DNA of 64,000 bases from positions 248,001 to 312,000 of the forward strand of contig JACKFH010000002.1 of the NCBI GenBank assembly GCA_020632575.1, read 5' to 3'. The notes under the pieces were generated by a model that ran no database searches, had not been told where the DNA came from, and saw only the letters and a list, made by a program, of their open reading frames with translations. The stretch is from Candidatus Omnitrophota bacterium (lineage in GTDB: Bacteria; Hinthialibacterota; Hinthialibacteria; OLB16). This document shows positions 37,720 through 45,494 of the stretch, one piece after another; the stretch's first letter is position 1, and each line of letters starts with the position of its first letter. The translations under genes were made by a program, and so were the position numbers.

Positions 37720-38467
37720 CTAGAAGGACTTTTGGATGGGGTACTCGATCTTGGCCTTCCCGGTGTACTCGCTCACCACGAACCACAGGTCGCCGCGGCT
37801 CTTGGTTCCATTGGTAGGGCTGTAAGCGCAACCGACTCCGCGACCCAGGTAGTTGTCGCATCCACGCAGCCATTCGCCGGAATGGCGGTCGGGTCCCGAG
37901 ACGAAATAGGCGGAGTAGACAATCTTGTCGACCACCCCTTCGCAACTCGTTCCAGGTTCGGACCCCCCACAATAAGCGTGAGTCCATGCCGACCGGCACG
38001 CTTCCATCGCTCCAGGGGTCCACCGTGCTCGTGCCATCGATGAATTGGATCGGCGTGGTCAGCGGGCAATGGACGCTGGGCGCGTAGAATGTCCCTTGAA
38101 AGTTGGTGTCGTTCCCGTTTGGATCGGATCCAAAGGACAATCCTCCATCTCCGAGGACTCCTGGTGAAAAGATCGGGCAGGGACCTGTGGCCAAGGGTTG
38201 GTGATTTCGAGTTTCACGCTTCACCCCGGCGGGATCGTTGTAGTCCGCATAGAGGTAACCGTACTGTGTGATGAACGAAAAGACCGCCGTTTCCATCGTT
38301 CTCAGGTGCCCCGCCGCTCGCGCCACCCGAGCCCGTTCCTGGGCCTCCAGGAAATTGGGTAGCGCGATCGCGATCAGGATCAAGATGATGGCGATCACGA
38401 TCAACAATTCGATGAGAGTAAACCCCCGACCCAATCGATCCGAGGGCTTTCTAAACGATACAAGCAC
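37720..38467 (-). CDS. GspG-like pseudopilin, tandem copy 2, one frameshift
   Basis: About 249 residues from GTG 38467, which has AGGAGGAG upstream. The leader ends GRLGRG and is followed by FTLIELLIVIAIILILIAIA, then LPNFLEAQERARVARAAGHL. The globular domain has ITQYGYLYADYNDPAGVKRE, HCPLTTPIQFIDGTSTVDPW and SVPVGMDSR. Near 37968-37980, in a run of six C on the plus strand, one base is lost or gained. The rest resumes in the next frame (VVDKIVYSAYFVSGPDRHSG, then YSPTNGTKSRGDLWFVV), matching copy 3 almost residue for residue. Copies 2 and 3 are therefore recent duplicates. The break looks like a base-call error, but it could be a real pseudogene. Confidence 0.78.
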
Positions 38468-38653
38468 TTTAATTCTCCTCCTCTTACTCCTGAAACTGTG
38501 GGCGAATGGATGATTGAAATGAATCGCTCGCCATGTTGGATAGTATACCAGCATTCTCCGGTCTCAACTAACCCATGGCTCAAGCATACTGGAGAGAAAT
38601 CGTTAACCGCACAACTCCTAAGGAAACGATTTGGAAGGGTCGAGAGACTGGTT

Positions 38654-38729
38654 TGCGTCATTCCCGCGAAGGCGGGAATCCAGGGGTGAGGCGGGGGCTC
38701 TGGATACCCGCCTTCGCGGGTATGACGCA
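38654..38729. repeat. 30-base inverted repeat with ATTCCCGCGAAGGCGGGAAT core (dRS3-like)
   Basis: The left arm 38654-38683 and right arm 38700-38729 are complementary at 28 of 30 positions, leaving a 16-base loop. Each arm is itself a small palindrome (CCCGC-GAAG-GCGGG). The same kind of unit, ATTCCC...GGGAAT, is the core of the Neisseria dRS3 repeats and appears in other genomes as dispersed hairpins. Confidence 0.75.
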
Positions 38730-38802
38730 CTTTCGCCATCGTTCCCTTTTGCGATACAACCGCTCCCTGTTTCTGGCTCGCGATGATAATCCTGAGGACA
38801 AA

Positions 38803-38836
38803 AAAAAGCCGAGGAAAATGAATTCCCCGGCTTTTT
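38803..38836 (-). terminator. Terminator of the third tandem pseudopilin gene
   Basis: AAAAAGCCGAGG (38803-38814) faces CCCCGGCTTTTT (38825-38836) with one unpaired base; T-runs at both ends allow termination in either direction. It lies 29 bases after the pseudopilin stop. Confidence 0.75.
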
Positions 38837-38865
38837 GAAGGTTCGAAAAAACTCAATTCTTTCGA

Positions 38866-39576
38866 TTAGAAGGTCTTCAAAGGAATGTATTCATTCTTGG
38901 CGAATTGAGTGTCATTGGCCACCACGAACCAGAGATCTCCGCGGCTCTTGGTCCCGTTTGTCGGGCTGTAGGCGCACCCAACGGCCTTCCCGGCAATATT
39001 GTCGCACCCACGAAGCCACTCGCCGGCATGACGATCCGGACCTGAAACAAAATAGGCCGAATACTTGATCACGTTGTCCACTTCCCGAGAGTCCATACCG
39101 ACTGGCACGGTTCCGTCGCTCCAGGGGTCATTGGTTGCTTGGCCGTCGATGTACCGAATCGGTGTGGTTAAGGGGCAATGGAGATTCGGAGCATAAAAAG
39201 TCTGGTGGAATCCACGGTCGTTGCCATTTGGATCGCCGCCATACGACAACCCGCCATCTCCTTGGATGATCGGGGCGAAGACCGGACAAGGGGTCGTTGC
39301 GAATGGCTGGTGATTTCTTGTTTCCCTGGTCAATGCCGCTGAATCGTTGTAGTCCGAGTAAAGGTAACCGTACTGGATCATGTGTTCCATAACCGCAGTC
39401 TCCATGGTTCTCAAGTGACCCGCGGCCTTGACCACACGAGCTCGTTCTTGCGCCTCCAAAAAGTTGGGCAACGCGATCGCGATCAGGATCAAGATGATCG
39501 CGATGACGATCAAAAGTTCAATCAAAGTAAAGCCTTTTCGTCCGCGAATCGCGGACAATCTTAAATGGTTCAGCAT
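38866..39576 (-). CDS. GspG-like pseudopilin, tandem copy 3
   Basis: 236 residues from ATG 39576 with AGGAGGAAG upstream. The leader MLNHLRLSAIRGRKG is followed by FTLIELLIVIAIILILIAIA and LPNFLEAQERARVVKAAGHL, then MIQYGYLYSDYNDSAALTRE, HCPLTTPIRYIDGQATNDPW and the tail SAYFVSGPDRHAGEWLRGCD, YSPTNGTKSRGDLWFVV. It is intact and closely similar to copy 2 across the whole length, so the pair arose by local duplication. It is the most promoter-proximal of the three. Its globular part is longer than that of the classical major pseudopilin GspG, so a minor pilin or a surface-fibre role is possible. Confidence 0.87.
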   Translation of the reverse strand: MLNHLRLSAIRGRKGFTLIELLIVIAIILILIAIALPNFLEAQERARVVKAAGHLRTMETAVMEHMIQYGYLYSDYNDSAALTRETRNHQPFATTPCPVFAPIIQGDGGLSYGGDPNGNDRGFHQTFYAPNLHCPLTTPIRYIDGQATNDPWSDGTVPVGMDSREVDNVIKYSAYFVSGPDRHAGEWLRGCDNIAGKAVGCAYSPTNGTKSRGDLWFVVANDTQFAKNEYIPLKTF

Positions 39577-39761
39577 CCTACTTCCTCCTCCTGAATCTTC
39601 CTTTTACTCAAAAAAATGAATGAAAACCGTTCGATTGATAGAACAACCTCAACGGGATATCTTACCACGTTTACAACAAATTTGGACCCTTTTTTTCTCT
39701 GGACGCGCGGATTTTTTTGAGTTCCGTGAGATCGTGACAAGGGAATCGGTTGCGTATGGGT

Positions 39762-40481
39762 TCACCACTGGCGTCTTTCATGGACCGATCGCGCCCGGAT
39801 GGAGGCGATTCTTTTCTCGCTGAGAAAATACGGAGCGAGGAGCATCCCCGCGAGGAATCCCCCGATGTGCGCCCACCAAGCGATCCCGCCCCCCTCCGCG
39901 GCGGAGAGCAGCGAAAGCGTCCCATTGAAAAACTGGCTGATGAACCAAAAGGAGAGAAACAGAACCGCTGGAATGGGGATGATGGGCACAATGAAGAAGA
40001 TCGGGATGAATGTGAGCACCGTCGAGTGCGGATACATCTTCATATAAGCCCCCAAAACCCCCGCGATGGCCCCAGATGCGCCGATAGTGGGGACCATCGA
40101 GCCGGGATTGGTCAGGATATGAAGCGACATCGCACCCAGCCCACAGGTTAGGTAAAACAGGAGAAACCGCCACGATCCCATCCGATCCTCGACATTGTCA
40201 CCGAAGATCCAAAGCATCCACATGTTGCTCACGATGTGAAAGAAACCGCCATGGAGGAACATGCTGGTAAAGAGAGTGACCCAGGCGCTCTGGGGGAAAA
40301 GTTGCGCAAATTGCGGACTGAGGAAACGCTTCGGAACGACTCCATAGAAGTAATAGAACCGCTGAAGGGCGTCCTCGCTGATCAAGGCGGTTCCCAAAAA
40401 CGCCAGGACATTCAGGAAGATCAATGCCTTCGTGACCGCCGGACGGTGATAAGTGGGGATGGTGTCTCTTAACGGGATCAT
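39762..40481 (-). CDS. Rhomboid-family intramembrane serine protease
   Basis: 239-residue membrane protease with six to seven helices that cuts transmembrane substrates within the bilayer. The catalytic dyad is in place: Ser in TIGASGAIAGVLGAYMKM (G-A-S-G) and His in WWAHIGGFLAGM. The loop-1 signature FLHGGFFHIVSNMWMLWIFG, with the H-x-x-x-N pattern, supports the oxyanion site. Length and topology are those of the small GlpG-like bacterial rhomboids. The start is ATG 40481. It is not in an obvious operon. Its substrate is unknown. Confidence 0.9.
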   Translation of the reverse strand: MIPLRDTIPTYHRPAVTKALIFLNVLAFLGTALISEDALQRFYYFYGVVPKRFLSPQFAQLFPQSAWVTLFTSMFLHGGFFHIVSNMWMLWIFGDNVEDRMGSWRFLLFYLTCGLGAMSLHILTNPGSMVPTIGASGAIAGVLGAYMKMYPHSTVLTFIPIFFIVPIIPIPAVLFLSFWFISQFFNGTLSLLSAAEGGGIAWWAHIGGFLAGMLLAPYFLSEKRIASIRARSVHERRQW

Positions 40482-40818
40482 TCATTGATAAGATTACCCA
40501 GGAATGGCCGCTTTGTCTTCAACATGGGCGGACCCATGGTGGCGGGGGCTCTCCAAGTCGATCCGCCCCAGGGATAGCGCGGTTTCGTTGATATTCTCCG
40601 GAGATGTTCTTCCGTAACCTTAATCGAAACAATCCATTATAAACATTGATTGGCTTTTGGACTTGACACCTCGCCCTCGGAATTCCGTTGACAGCCCCCC
40701 GCCTTTGCATAAAATTCACACTTGTGTTCGCAATGGGTGAGGGGCGTGTTAATACCCGGCGAATCCACACATTGTATTGAACTATTGATTTAATAATCTT
40801 TTGCCAGCAGAGGTCAGG
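40482..40818. other. Intergenic region with a promoter at 40688-40715
   Basis: About 337 bases with no supported gene, between divergently transcribed genes. A good plus-strand promoter is seen: TTGACA (40688-40693), 16-base spacer, TAAAAT (40710-40715, five of six). It would start a leader of about 97 bases for the hydrolase at 40819. A second TTGACA at about 40662 has no good -10. No small RNA or ORF is evident. Confidence 0.5.
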
Positions 40819-41574
40819 ATGTCGCGGGTGCTCGTCTCTAACGATCATGCTTCGCCTTTTATTGTGTACGTTCCGGGAATCACGGGAACGGGGGCGCTCT
40901 CCAACCAATTTCTCCAACAGACCCAGCAATCGTTTAATCTGACACAACTGCACTTCCCCGGTCATTCGCGTTTGACCCTGGAGGAATTGGCGGATGGTTG
41001 TGTCAACGCTCTCGCGGAGCAGGGGAGAAGGAAAGCGATTTGGATGGGGGAGTCTTTCGGCTCCGCGATCGCCCTGCTGATCGCGCTTCGTCACCCCAGC
41101 GCGGTCGAGGGGTTGGTCCTGGCATCCGGCCTGACCAAGATGTCCAGCCCATCGAGATTGATGATGGCGGCGAGGATTTGGGACTCCAGCCCCGATGCTT
41201 GGCGAAAGAATTTTCTCCGAAAACGCTTGAATCGTTTGGCCCGCCGATGTTCCGGAAGGCTCTCCAAAAGTCAAATCGATAATTTCCTGATCAATGGCCA
41301 AATGGATTTCGTTTCCTGGCGGCTGCGGCTACTTGCCTCCTTCGATGTTCGTCAACAACTCACCCGGATCGGCGTTCCCACCCTCTATCTTGGCGGGGAG
41401 GAAGACACACTGGTCGACACCCAGGAAGAGGCGAAAATTCTGAGGGAATCGCTGGAATCTGTGCGGACTTTCTTGTTCCCGGGTTGCGGTCACGCCATCC
41501 TCGCCGAGCGACCCGAGGAGTCCTTGGACATCCTCGCCAACTTTCTCCCTCTCGCCCGTCGAGTGGCCGCCTAA
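40819..41574 (+). CDS. Alpha/beta hydrolase of the esterase/acyltransferase type
   Basis: 251-residue soluble hydrolase. It has the oxyanion strand FIVYVPGITGTGALSNQF, the substrate-facing HFPGHSRLTLEELAD, the nucleophile elbow WMGESFGSAIALL (G-x-S-x-G), the acid in YLGGEEDTLVD and the histidine in PGCGHAILAERPEE. These make a full triad. ATG 40819 is chosen over the TTG at 40801 because AGAGGT lies just before it. The promoter at 40688 probably drives it. It converges with the TPR membrane gene, and the two stop codons overlap by four bases (41571-41574). The substrate is unknown. Confidence 0.87.
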   Translation: MSRVLVSNDHASPFIVYVPGITGTGALSNQFLQQTQQSFNLTQLHFPGHSRLTLEELADGCVNALAEQGRRKAIWMGESFGSAIALLIALRHPSAVEGLVLASGLTKMSSPSRLMMAARIWDSSPDAWRKNFLRKRLNRLARRCSGRLSKSQIDNFLINGQMDFVSWRLRLLASFDVRQQLTRIGVPTLYLGGEEDTLVDTQEEAKILRESLESVRTFLFPGCGHAILAERPEESLDILANFLPLARRVAA

Positions 41575-42764
41575 ATCGTTCCCGCGCGTTTGGGTTCGAA
41601 CCCGATCCCATCTCGAGCGGCCTCTCCCTCCTTTTGCCGCTGAGTTTCCAAGAACGCCTCTGTCTGCGCCAAATGAACCCAAGGGAGTCCCAACCCCAAG
41701 AAGAAAAGCCCCAAGATCAGCAACAAGGTTTGCAGAACAGTAAAGATCAACAGCCGAAATTGCTGTCCGCTGGTCGAAAAAAACGCCCTCCCCAGGATGG
41801 TCAGAGGATGCAAGTTAGCGTCCAAATAGACCGCCTGATTGAGGAACCAACACCGCCACCAGACATAGAACAGGCATCCCCCCACGAAGACCGGAACGTT
41901 CGCGAAGATCCAACTCACAATCGGCCAACCAGTCAGGATGCCTATCAAAAAGCAAACCCCATAGAGGAGGCTCATGAATATCACGGCGAAGATCAGCATC
42001 CAGAAATGACAAAAGAGGATGCCGGGATAGAACTTCGCGAATTGAGGGATCTCTCCGAAAGAGATCTCCGCATCTTCTTTCAGGCGAAAGCAGAAGGCCG
42101 AATAGAGTCCGGTCGCGGGATAAAGGAAGGCGAGCAACAGAACCCTCCCCGGAGATAGGAGCGCCCCCTCTTTCAGGTCGGAGACAAACCACGGGATAAA
42201 AGGGGCGAGCAATCCCAGCCCCACAAACAGGCAGATGAGTCCTCCCCAAAAAAGTCTTTTGAAATTTTGACGATAGAACCGCCAGGAGTCTCCATAGACT
42301 CGCCCAATATGAAACGGGGAGGCGCCGGATCCTTTTCCTTCGAGGATCGTCTCGCGAATGCTGGGAATATCCCGCCCGGGGGATTGCCACTCCGGAATGA
42401 CTTCAATCTCACGGTTCTTCTTGGTGAGCCCGGTCCCGAACGGGTCCATCATGCTGTACTCCGGGTTCAGGGGATCCTCTCGAACCGGCGCCACCCCTTG
42501 CGAGTCCAGTCCCTCCATCTGAAGTTCCTTCAGGAGCCGTCGCCCCTCCGGGTGTTGGGGACTCACTCGCAAAAGTCTCTCCAGAAAGGTTTGCGCCTCT
42601 TCCACATTGCCCATTCGATAGTGGCAGGCGGCGATGCCGAAGAGACCCCCGGCGTGGTTTGGATTATGAGAGAGGAGAACCTTGAATTCCTCGAGCGCGG
42701 ACTTGTACTCGCCCTTCTTCGCGCGGGCGTAGGCCGAGTTGAGGAGTGTTTTGAGAGGATCCAT
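41571..42764 (-). CDS. TPR-plus-membrane protein, unknown function
   Basis: 397 residues from ATG 42764. Residues 1-80 contain two to three tetratricopeptide units (NSAYARAKKGEYKSALEEFK, GGLFGIAACHYRMGNVEEAQ). A 70-residue linker follows, then five to six membrane helices (LFWGGLICLFVGLGLLAPFI, VLLLAFLYPATGLYSAFCFR). The helices resemble the DUF975-like/glycerophosphoryl-type membrane domain that binds partner proteins, but I cannot assign a family. A longer open frame to 42830 runs through the terminator of the next gene, so the internal ATG is the better start. Confidence 0.6.
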   Translation of the reverse strand: MDPLKTLLNSAYARAKKGEYKSALEEFKVLLSHNPNHAGGLFGIAACHYRMGNVEEAQTFLERLLRVSPQHPEGRRLLKELQMEGLDSQGVAPVREDPLNPEYSMMDPFGTGLTKKNREIEVIPEWQSPGRDIPSIRETILEGKGSGASPFHIGRVYGDSWRFYRQNFKRLFWGGLICLFVGLGLLAPFIPWFVSDLKEGALLSPGRVLLLAFLYPATGLYSAFCFRLKEDAEISFGEIPQFAKFYPGILFCHFWMLIFAVIFMSLLYGVCFLIGILTGWPIVSWIFANVPVFVGGCLFYVWWRCWFLNQAVYLDANLHPLTILGRAFFSTSGQQFRLLIFTVLQTLLLILGLFFLGLGLPWVHLAQTEAFLETQRQKEGEAARDGIGFEPKRAGTI

Positions 42765-42796
42765 CTTCGGTTGGGGTGAATCCTTCCGGTGGATTG

Positions 42797-42828
42797 GAAA
42801 AGGGAGGATCCTCAGTGAGGACCCTCCC
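42797..42828 (-). terminator. Terminator of the DUF6807 gene
   Basis: GGGAGGATCCTC (42802-42813) pairs with GAGGACCCTCCC (42817-42828) with one mismatch and a three-base loop; TTTT follows on the minus strand at 42800-42797. It lies 14 bases after the gene's stop codon. Confidence 0.75.
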
Positions 42829-42841
42829 ATGGTTCGATCGG

Positions 42842-44047
42842 TTAGCCCTTGACCACCGCCGACGCTGGGTCGGTGTAGGCCTGGTACTCTTGTTCGATGT
42901 TCGCCTCCTCCGTGTTCCCCGTGTGAATCAGGACACGGTAATGGAAGGTCAGGGAATCGCCATCCTTGATGGTGTAATCGCCGTTTAGTTTCTTCTCTTC
43001 ATCCTCGGTGAAGTACGAGAGGCCGAAACAATTGGCGCCATACAGACCGTAATCGCGAATATGCCAACGGGTCGGGTAGCGAAGGTTGTCCGGATTGTCG
43101 AAAACCGCGACGCCCAGGTTTTGACCGTCAAGCGTTCCGCTGTAGTCGTTCCACTTGGCCGGTTTGCCCCAGCACTCCGCCGCGGTCGACTGACCCTCGG
43201 AGTTGGTCATCTTACCGTTGCCGTGTTTCTCGTCGATCTTCGGGTTCAATCGGAAGGAGCAGATGCCGCCCTCCTTGGTGTCGTGAAAAACCGCGTCCCC
43301 ATCGGTGGCCGTGAAGGTCACTTTCATGTCGGTGAGCCGGTCCGGACCCTCGCCCGCGTAGAAGGTGTAAACCCGCTCTTCGCTAACCTCTTTTTTCTCG
43401 TCCCCAACCCAGCTGTTCTTAGCGTGAAGGCGCCCGAAGACGGGGCCGGAAATCACTTCGGCGATTTCGTCCGTTCGTTGGGTTGCGTTGCTCTTGTCCG
43501 ACTCCCCCCAAAAATCGGAGCCATTGACCTCGCCATAAGCCACCCACCAGGATTTGTGGTGGATATGGTCCTTCGGCTCGCCCTCGAAATCCTCCATCGG
43601 GTAACCGCGCGTCATCCGGTACTTGCCCTCCAGCAAGACCGGATAAAGAAACGGCTTGCGCAGGTCGGGGGCGTAGTGGTAGGAGGTGAACAGCGTTCCA
43701 TCGATGGTCACATCGATCGTGTGGTCGTCGTTCTGAGTCAGCTCGACCCGGTTGGGAGCGTCCTTGGCCACGGAAAGGGCGTAAGAAACCGTTTCGTTTC
43801 TCTTCAGCGAAGGGGCGAGCGCGACAAACTCATCCCCATCCTTCTGGGCGTAACCGACCGTTCTTCCATTATCGTCGGTGAGGGCGAGCACATCGGCTTT
43901 CGCCAAATCCCCCTCCACCGTAAACCGGACAGGGCCGCCGGCGAAACCGTCGGCATCGGCGTGAAATTCCAGGGTGGGACCCGCGAATGCCGTCCCGGAA
44001 ATCAGGGCCAGGATCGAAAGGGTCTTCCATAATCCATCCAATGTCAT
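42842..44047 (-). CDS. Secreted DUF6807/PmoA-like protein
   Basis: 401 residues. The signal peptide MTLDGLWKTLSILALISGTAFA is followed by a beta-rich domain. Diagnostic family features are KPFLYPVLLEGKYRMTRGYP, DHIHHKSWWVAYGEVNG (the conserved D-H-x-H-H) and a GLYGANCFGLSYFTED segment near the end. The family is common in Planctomycetes and Bacteroidetes as extracellular proteins of unknown activity, often near sugar-degradation genes; its PmoA name reflects a distant annotation and not methane oxidation. Its neighbours, an alpha/beta hydrolase and rhamnose mutarotase, fit a carbohydrate context. The histidines could bind metal. Confidence 0.82.
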   Translation of the reverse strand: MTLDGLWKTLSILALISGTAFAGPTLEFHADADGFAGGPVRFTVEGDLAKADVLALTDDNGRTVGYAQKDGDEFVALAPSLKRNETVSYALSVAKDAPNRVELTQNDDHTIDVTIDGTLFTSYHYAPDLRKPFLYPVLLEGKYRMTRGYPMEDFEGEPKDHIHHKSWWVAYGEVNGSDFWGESDKSNATQRTDEIAEVISGPVFGRLHAKNSWVGDEKKEVSEERVYTFYAGEGPDRLTDMKVTFTATDGDAVFHDTKEGGICSFRLNPKIDEKHGNGKMTNSEGQSTAAECWGKPAKWNDYSGTLDGQNLGVAVFDNPDNLRYPTRWHIRDYGLYGANCFGLSYFTEDEEKKLNGDYTIKDGDSLTFHYRVLIHTGNTEEANIEQEYQAYTDPASAVVKG

Positions 44048-44126
44048 CGTAAAAACCTCCGTTCGAATTGTCGTTCCGCCCGAGCGGAACTTATTGAAGA
44101 TACCACACTCTCGGGTTCCTTTTAAT

Positions 44127-45128
44127 TTAGCCGGTCAGCGTCTTCAGCCAATCGATCTGGTCCCCGATGATTTGTCTAATCAACTGCTCGTTGAGTCCAT
44201 TCTCATGCCCGCAGTCGTACCAGAGAATCTCTTTGGGCTCTCCCGCTCTCTCGTAGTAGGCCTCCGTGCAGACCTTGGGCACGATCTCGTCATGAAGGGC
44301 ATTCTGAAAAAGAAGGGGACGTGGTGAGATCCGATCGATCCGTTTGAGTGGCTCCACCGGCTTGAACAGGGTGGCTGCTGCGGCCGCTATCCAACGTTGG
44401 TAAGGTTTCATCTCGATTTTCGCGTTCCGATTCTCGCTGACCATCTTCGGGAGATCGCCTCCCCCCCACATCAGGATGCCCCCGTCGAATCGAGGCTCCA
44501 TGGCTAGCGCGCTCGCCCCCATCATCGCCCCCATGCTCACCCCGAACAGATAGAGGTGACCCATATCGACTTCGGGACGAGTCTCCAGGAAATCGACCAC
44601 CCGTTTGGTTTCGACAATGGTCTGGCCGCTTCGTTGTCTCAGGCTGAGCAGGCCCTGAAGCGGAGTCTGTTTCTGCTTGGGTTTTCGTTCTCCCTGACCC
44701 AGCTGCTCGATTCCGAGGATGGCGTACCCGTCGCGAACATAGAACCGAGCGATCTCATCCAGGAATTTCAGGTTCTGGCCAATGCCATAAAGCAGCACCA
44801 AACAGGGCGCTCCCCCCTCGGGTCTCTCGTCCGGGTAATGGAAGACAATCGGGACCTGCTCCCCGGGAAGGGTCTGGATGGTCAGTTTTTCCCGCCAGTC
44901 CCCGTTGACCTGTTCCTTGGAAACTTCCTGGACATTCAGTGCAAGTTCAGGGTCATACCCCTCGAAGAAACGGGAGTCCCAGGCCTGTTTGGCCACCCAC
45001 AACCCGACAATACAGAGGATCAGGAGGAGCAACAGCCCATAGAGGACCCTCTTCCACCATGGTCTTCTTTTGGCGGGGGCTTTCGCCTCGTGTTCCGGTT
45101 CTTGAGATTCGGTTTTCGATTCTTCCAT
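44127..45128 (-). CDS. Membrane-anchored alpha/beta hydrolase (dienelactone-hydrolase-like)
   Basis: 333 residues. ATG 45128 follows AGAGG at eight bases; an alternative ATG at 45149 is less well placed. A charged N-terminus precedes a single helix (VLYGLLLLLILCIVGLWVA), so the catalytic domain lies outside the cytoplasm. It contains the elbow LYLFGVSMGAMMGASALA, the acid in ALHDEIVPKV and the histidine in WYDCGHENGLNEQL, giving a normal triad. Similar enzymes hydrolyse esters or lactones, and may act on cell-wall acetyl groups or on sugars. It lies between DUF6807 and rhamnose mutarotase on the same strand. Confidence 0.83.
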   Translation of the reverse strand: MEESKTESQEPEHEAKAPAKRRPWWKRVLYGLLLLLILCIVGLWVAKQAWDSRFFEGYDPELALNVQEVSKEQVNGDWREKLTIQTLPGEQVPIVFHYPDERPEGGAPCLVLLYGIGQNLKFLDEIARFYVRDGYAILGIEQLGQGERKPKQKQTPLQGLLSLRQRSGQTIVETKRVVDFLETRPEVDMGHLYLFGVSMGAMMGASALAMEPRFDGGILMWGGGDLPKMVSENRNAKIEMKPYQRWIAAAAATLFKPVEPLKRIDRISPRPLLFQNALHDEIVPKVCTEAYYERAGEPKEILWYDCGHENGLNEQLIRQIIGDQIDWLKTLTG

Positions 45129-45167
45129 TCGATGCAACCTCTGGGACATTTCCCCTGAGCCAGTTGG

Positions 45168-45494
45168 TTAGGGTTTTTCTCCATCCATATAAAACGCTTC
45201 GGTCAGGAGAACCATGCCCTCGGCCTGGTCCGGTTTGATGTCGAACATGTGGTAGACCTTCTCACCCCATGTCTTCTGGTTCGGGCTCCCCTCGACTGTG
45301 CTGACAAAGGAATCCCAATTGTCGCATTCGAGAAACGCGAACAGGGTTCCATCCTCGCACAAGAAGATCGAATATTTCCGAACGCCCAGTTTCCGATACT
45401 CCTCAATCAGGGGGCGGTCGACATTTTCATGGAGTTTCAAATACTCTTCCCGAAACTCCGGTTTGATTTTCATCTTGAAACCGATGCGATCCAT
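45168..45494 (-). CDS. rhaM: L-rhamnose mutarotase
   Basis: 108-residue enzyme that interconverts the anomers of L-rhamnose; it feeds rhamnose into catabolism and acts in the cytoplasm. The family pattern is clear: MDRIGFKMKIKPEFREEYLK, with a conserved histidine in the following KLHENV, then FAFLECDNWDSF and the C-terminal MVLLTEAFYMDG. Length is normal. Its ATG (45494) and the ATG of the divergent membrane gene (45493) share the palindrome CATG, so the two start codons overlap by two bases. No other rhamnose gene is nearby. Confidence 0.88.
   Translation of the reverse strand: MDRIGFKMKIKPEFREEYLKLHENVDRPLIEEYRKLGVRKYSIFLCEDGTLFAFLECDNWDSFVSTVEGSPNQKTWGEKVYHMFDIKPDQAEGMVLLTEAFYMDGEKP

Larger units (their letters stand above)
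38468..38865. other. Gene-free interval between pseudopilin copies 2 and 3
   Basis: About 400 bases without a supported gene. They hold the copy 2 ribosome site, a 30-base inverted repeat (38654-38729) and the copy 3 terminator (38803-38836). Open frames crossing the interval are fragments of the repeat and show no protein-like features. Confidence 0.6.

Noticed and set aside
43061..44032. 323-residue plus-strand open frame opposite the DUF6807 gene
   Set aside because: The minus-strand frame has a signal peptide and the family motif DHIHH; the plus frame has neither.
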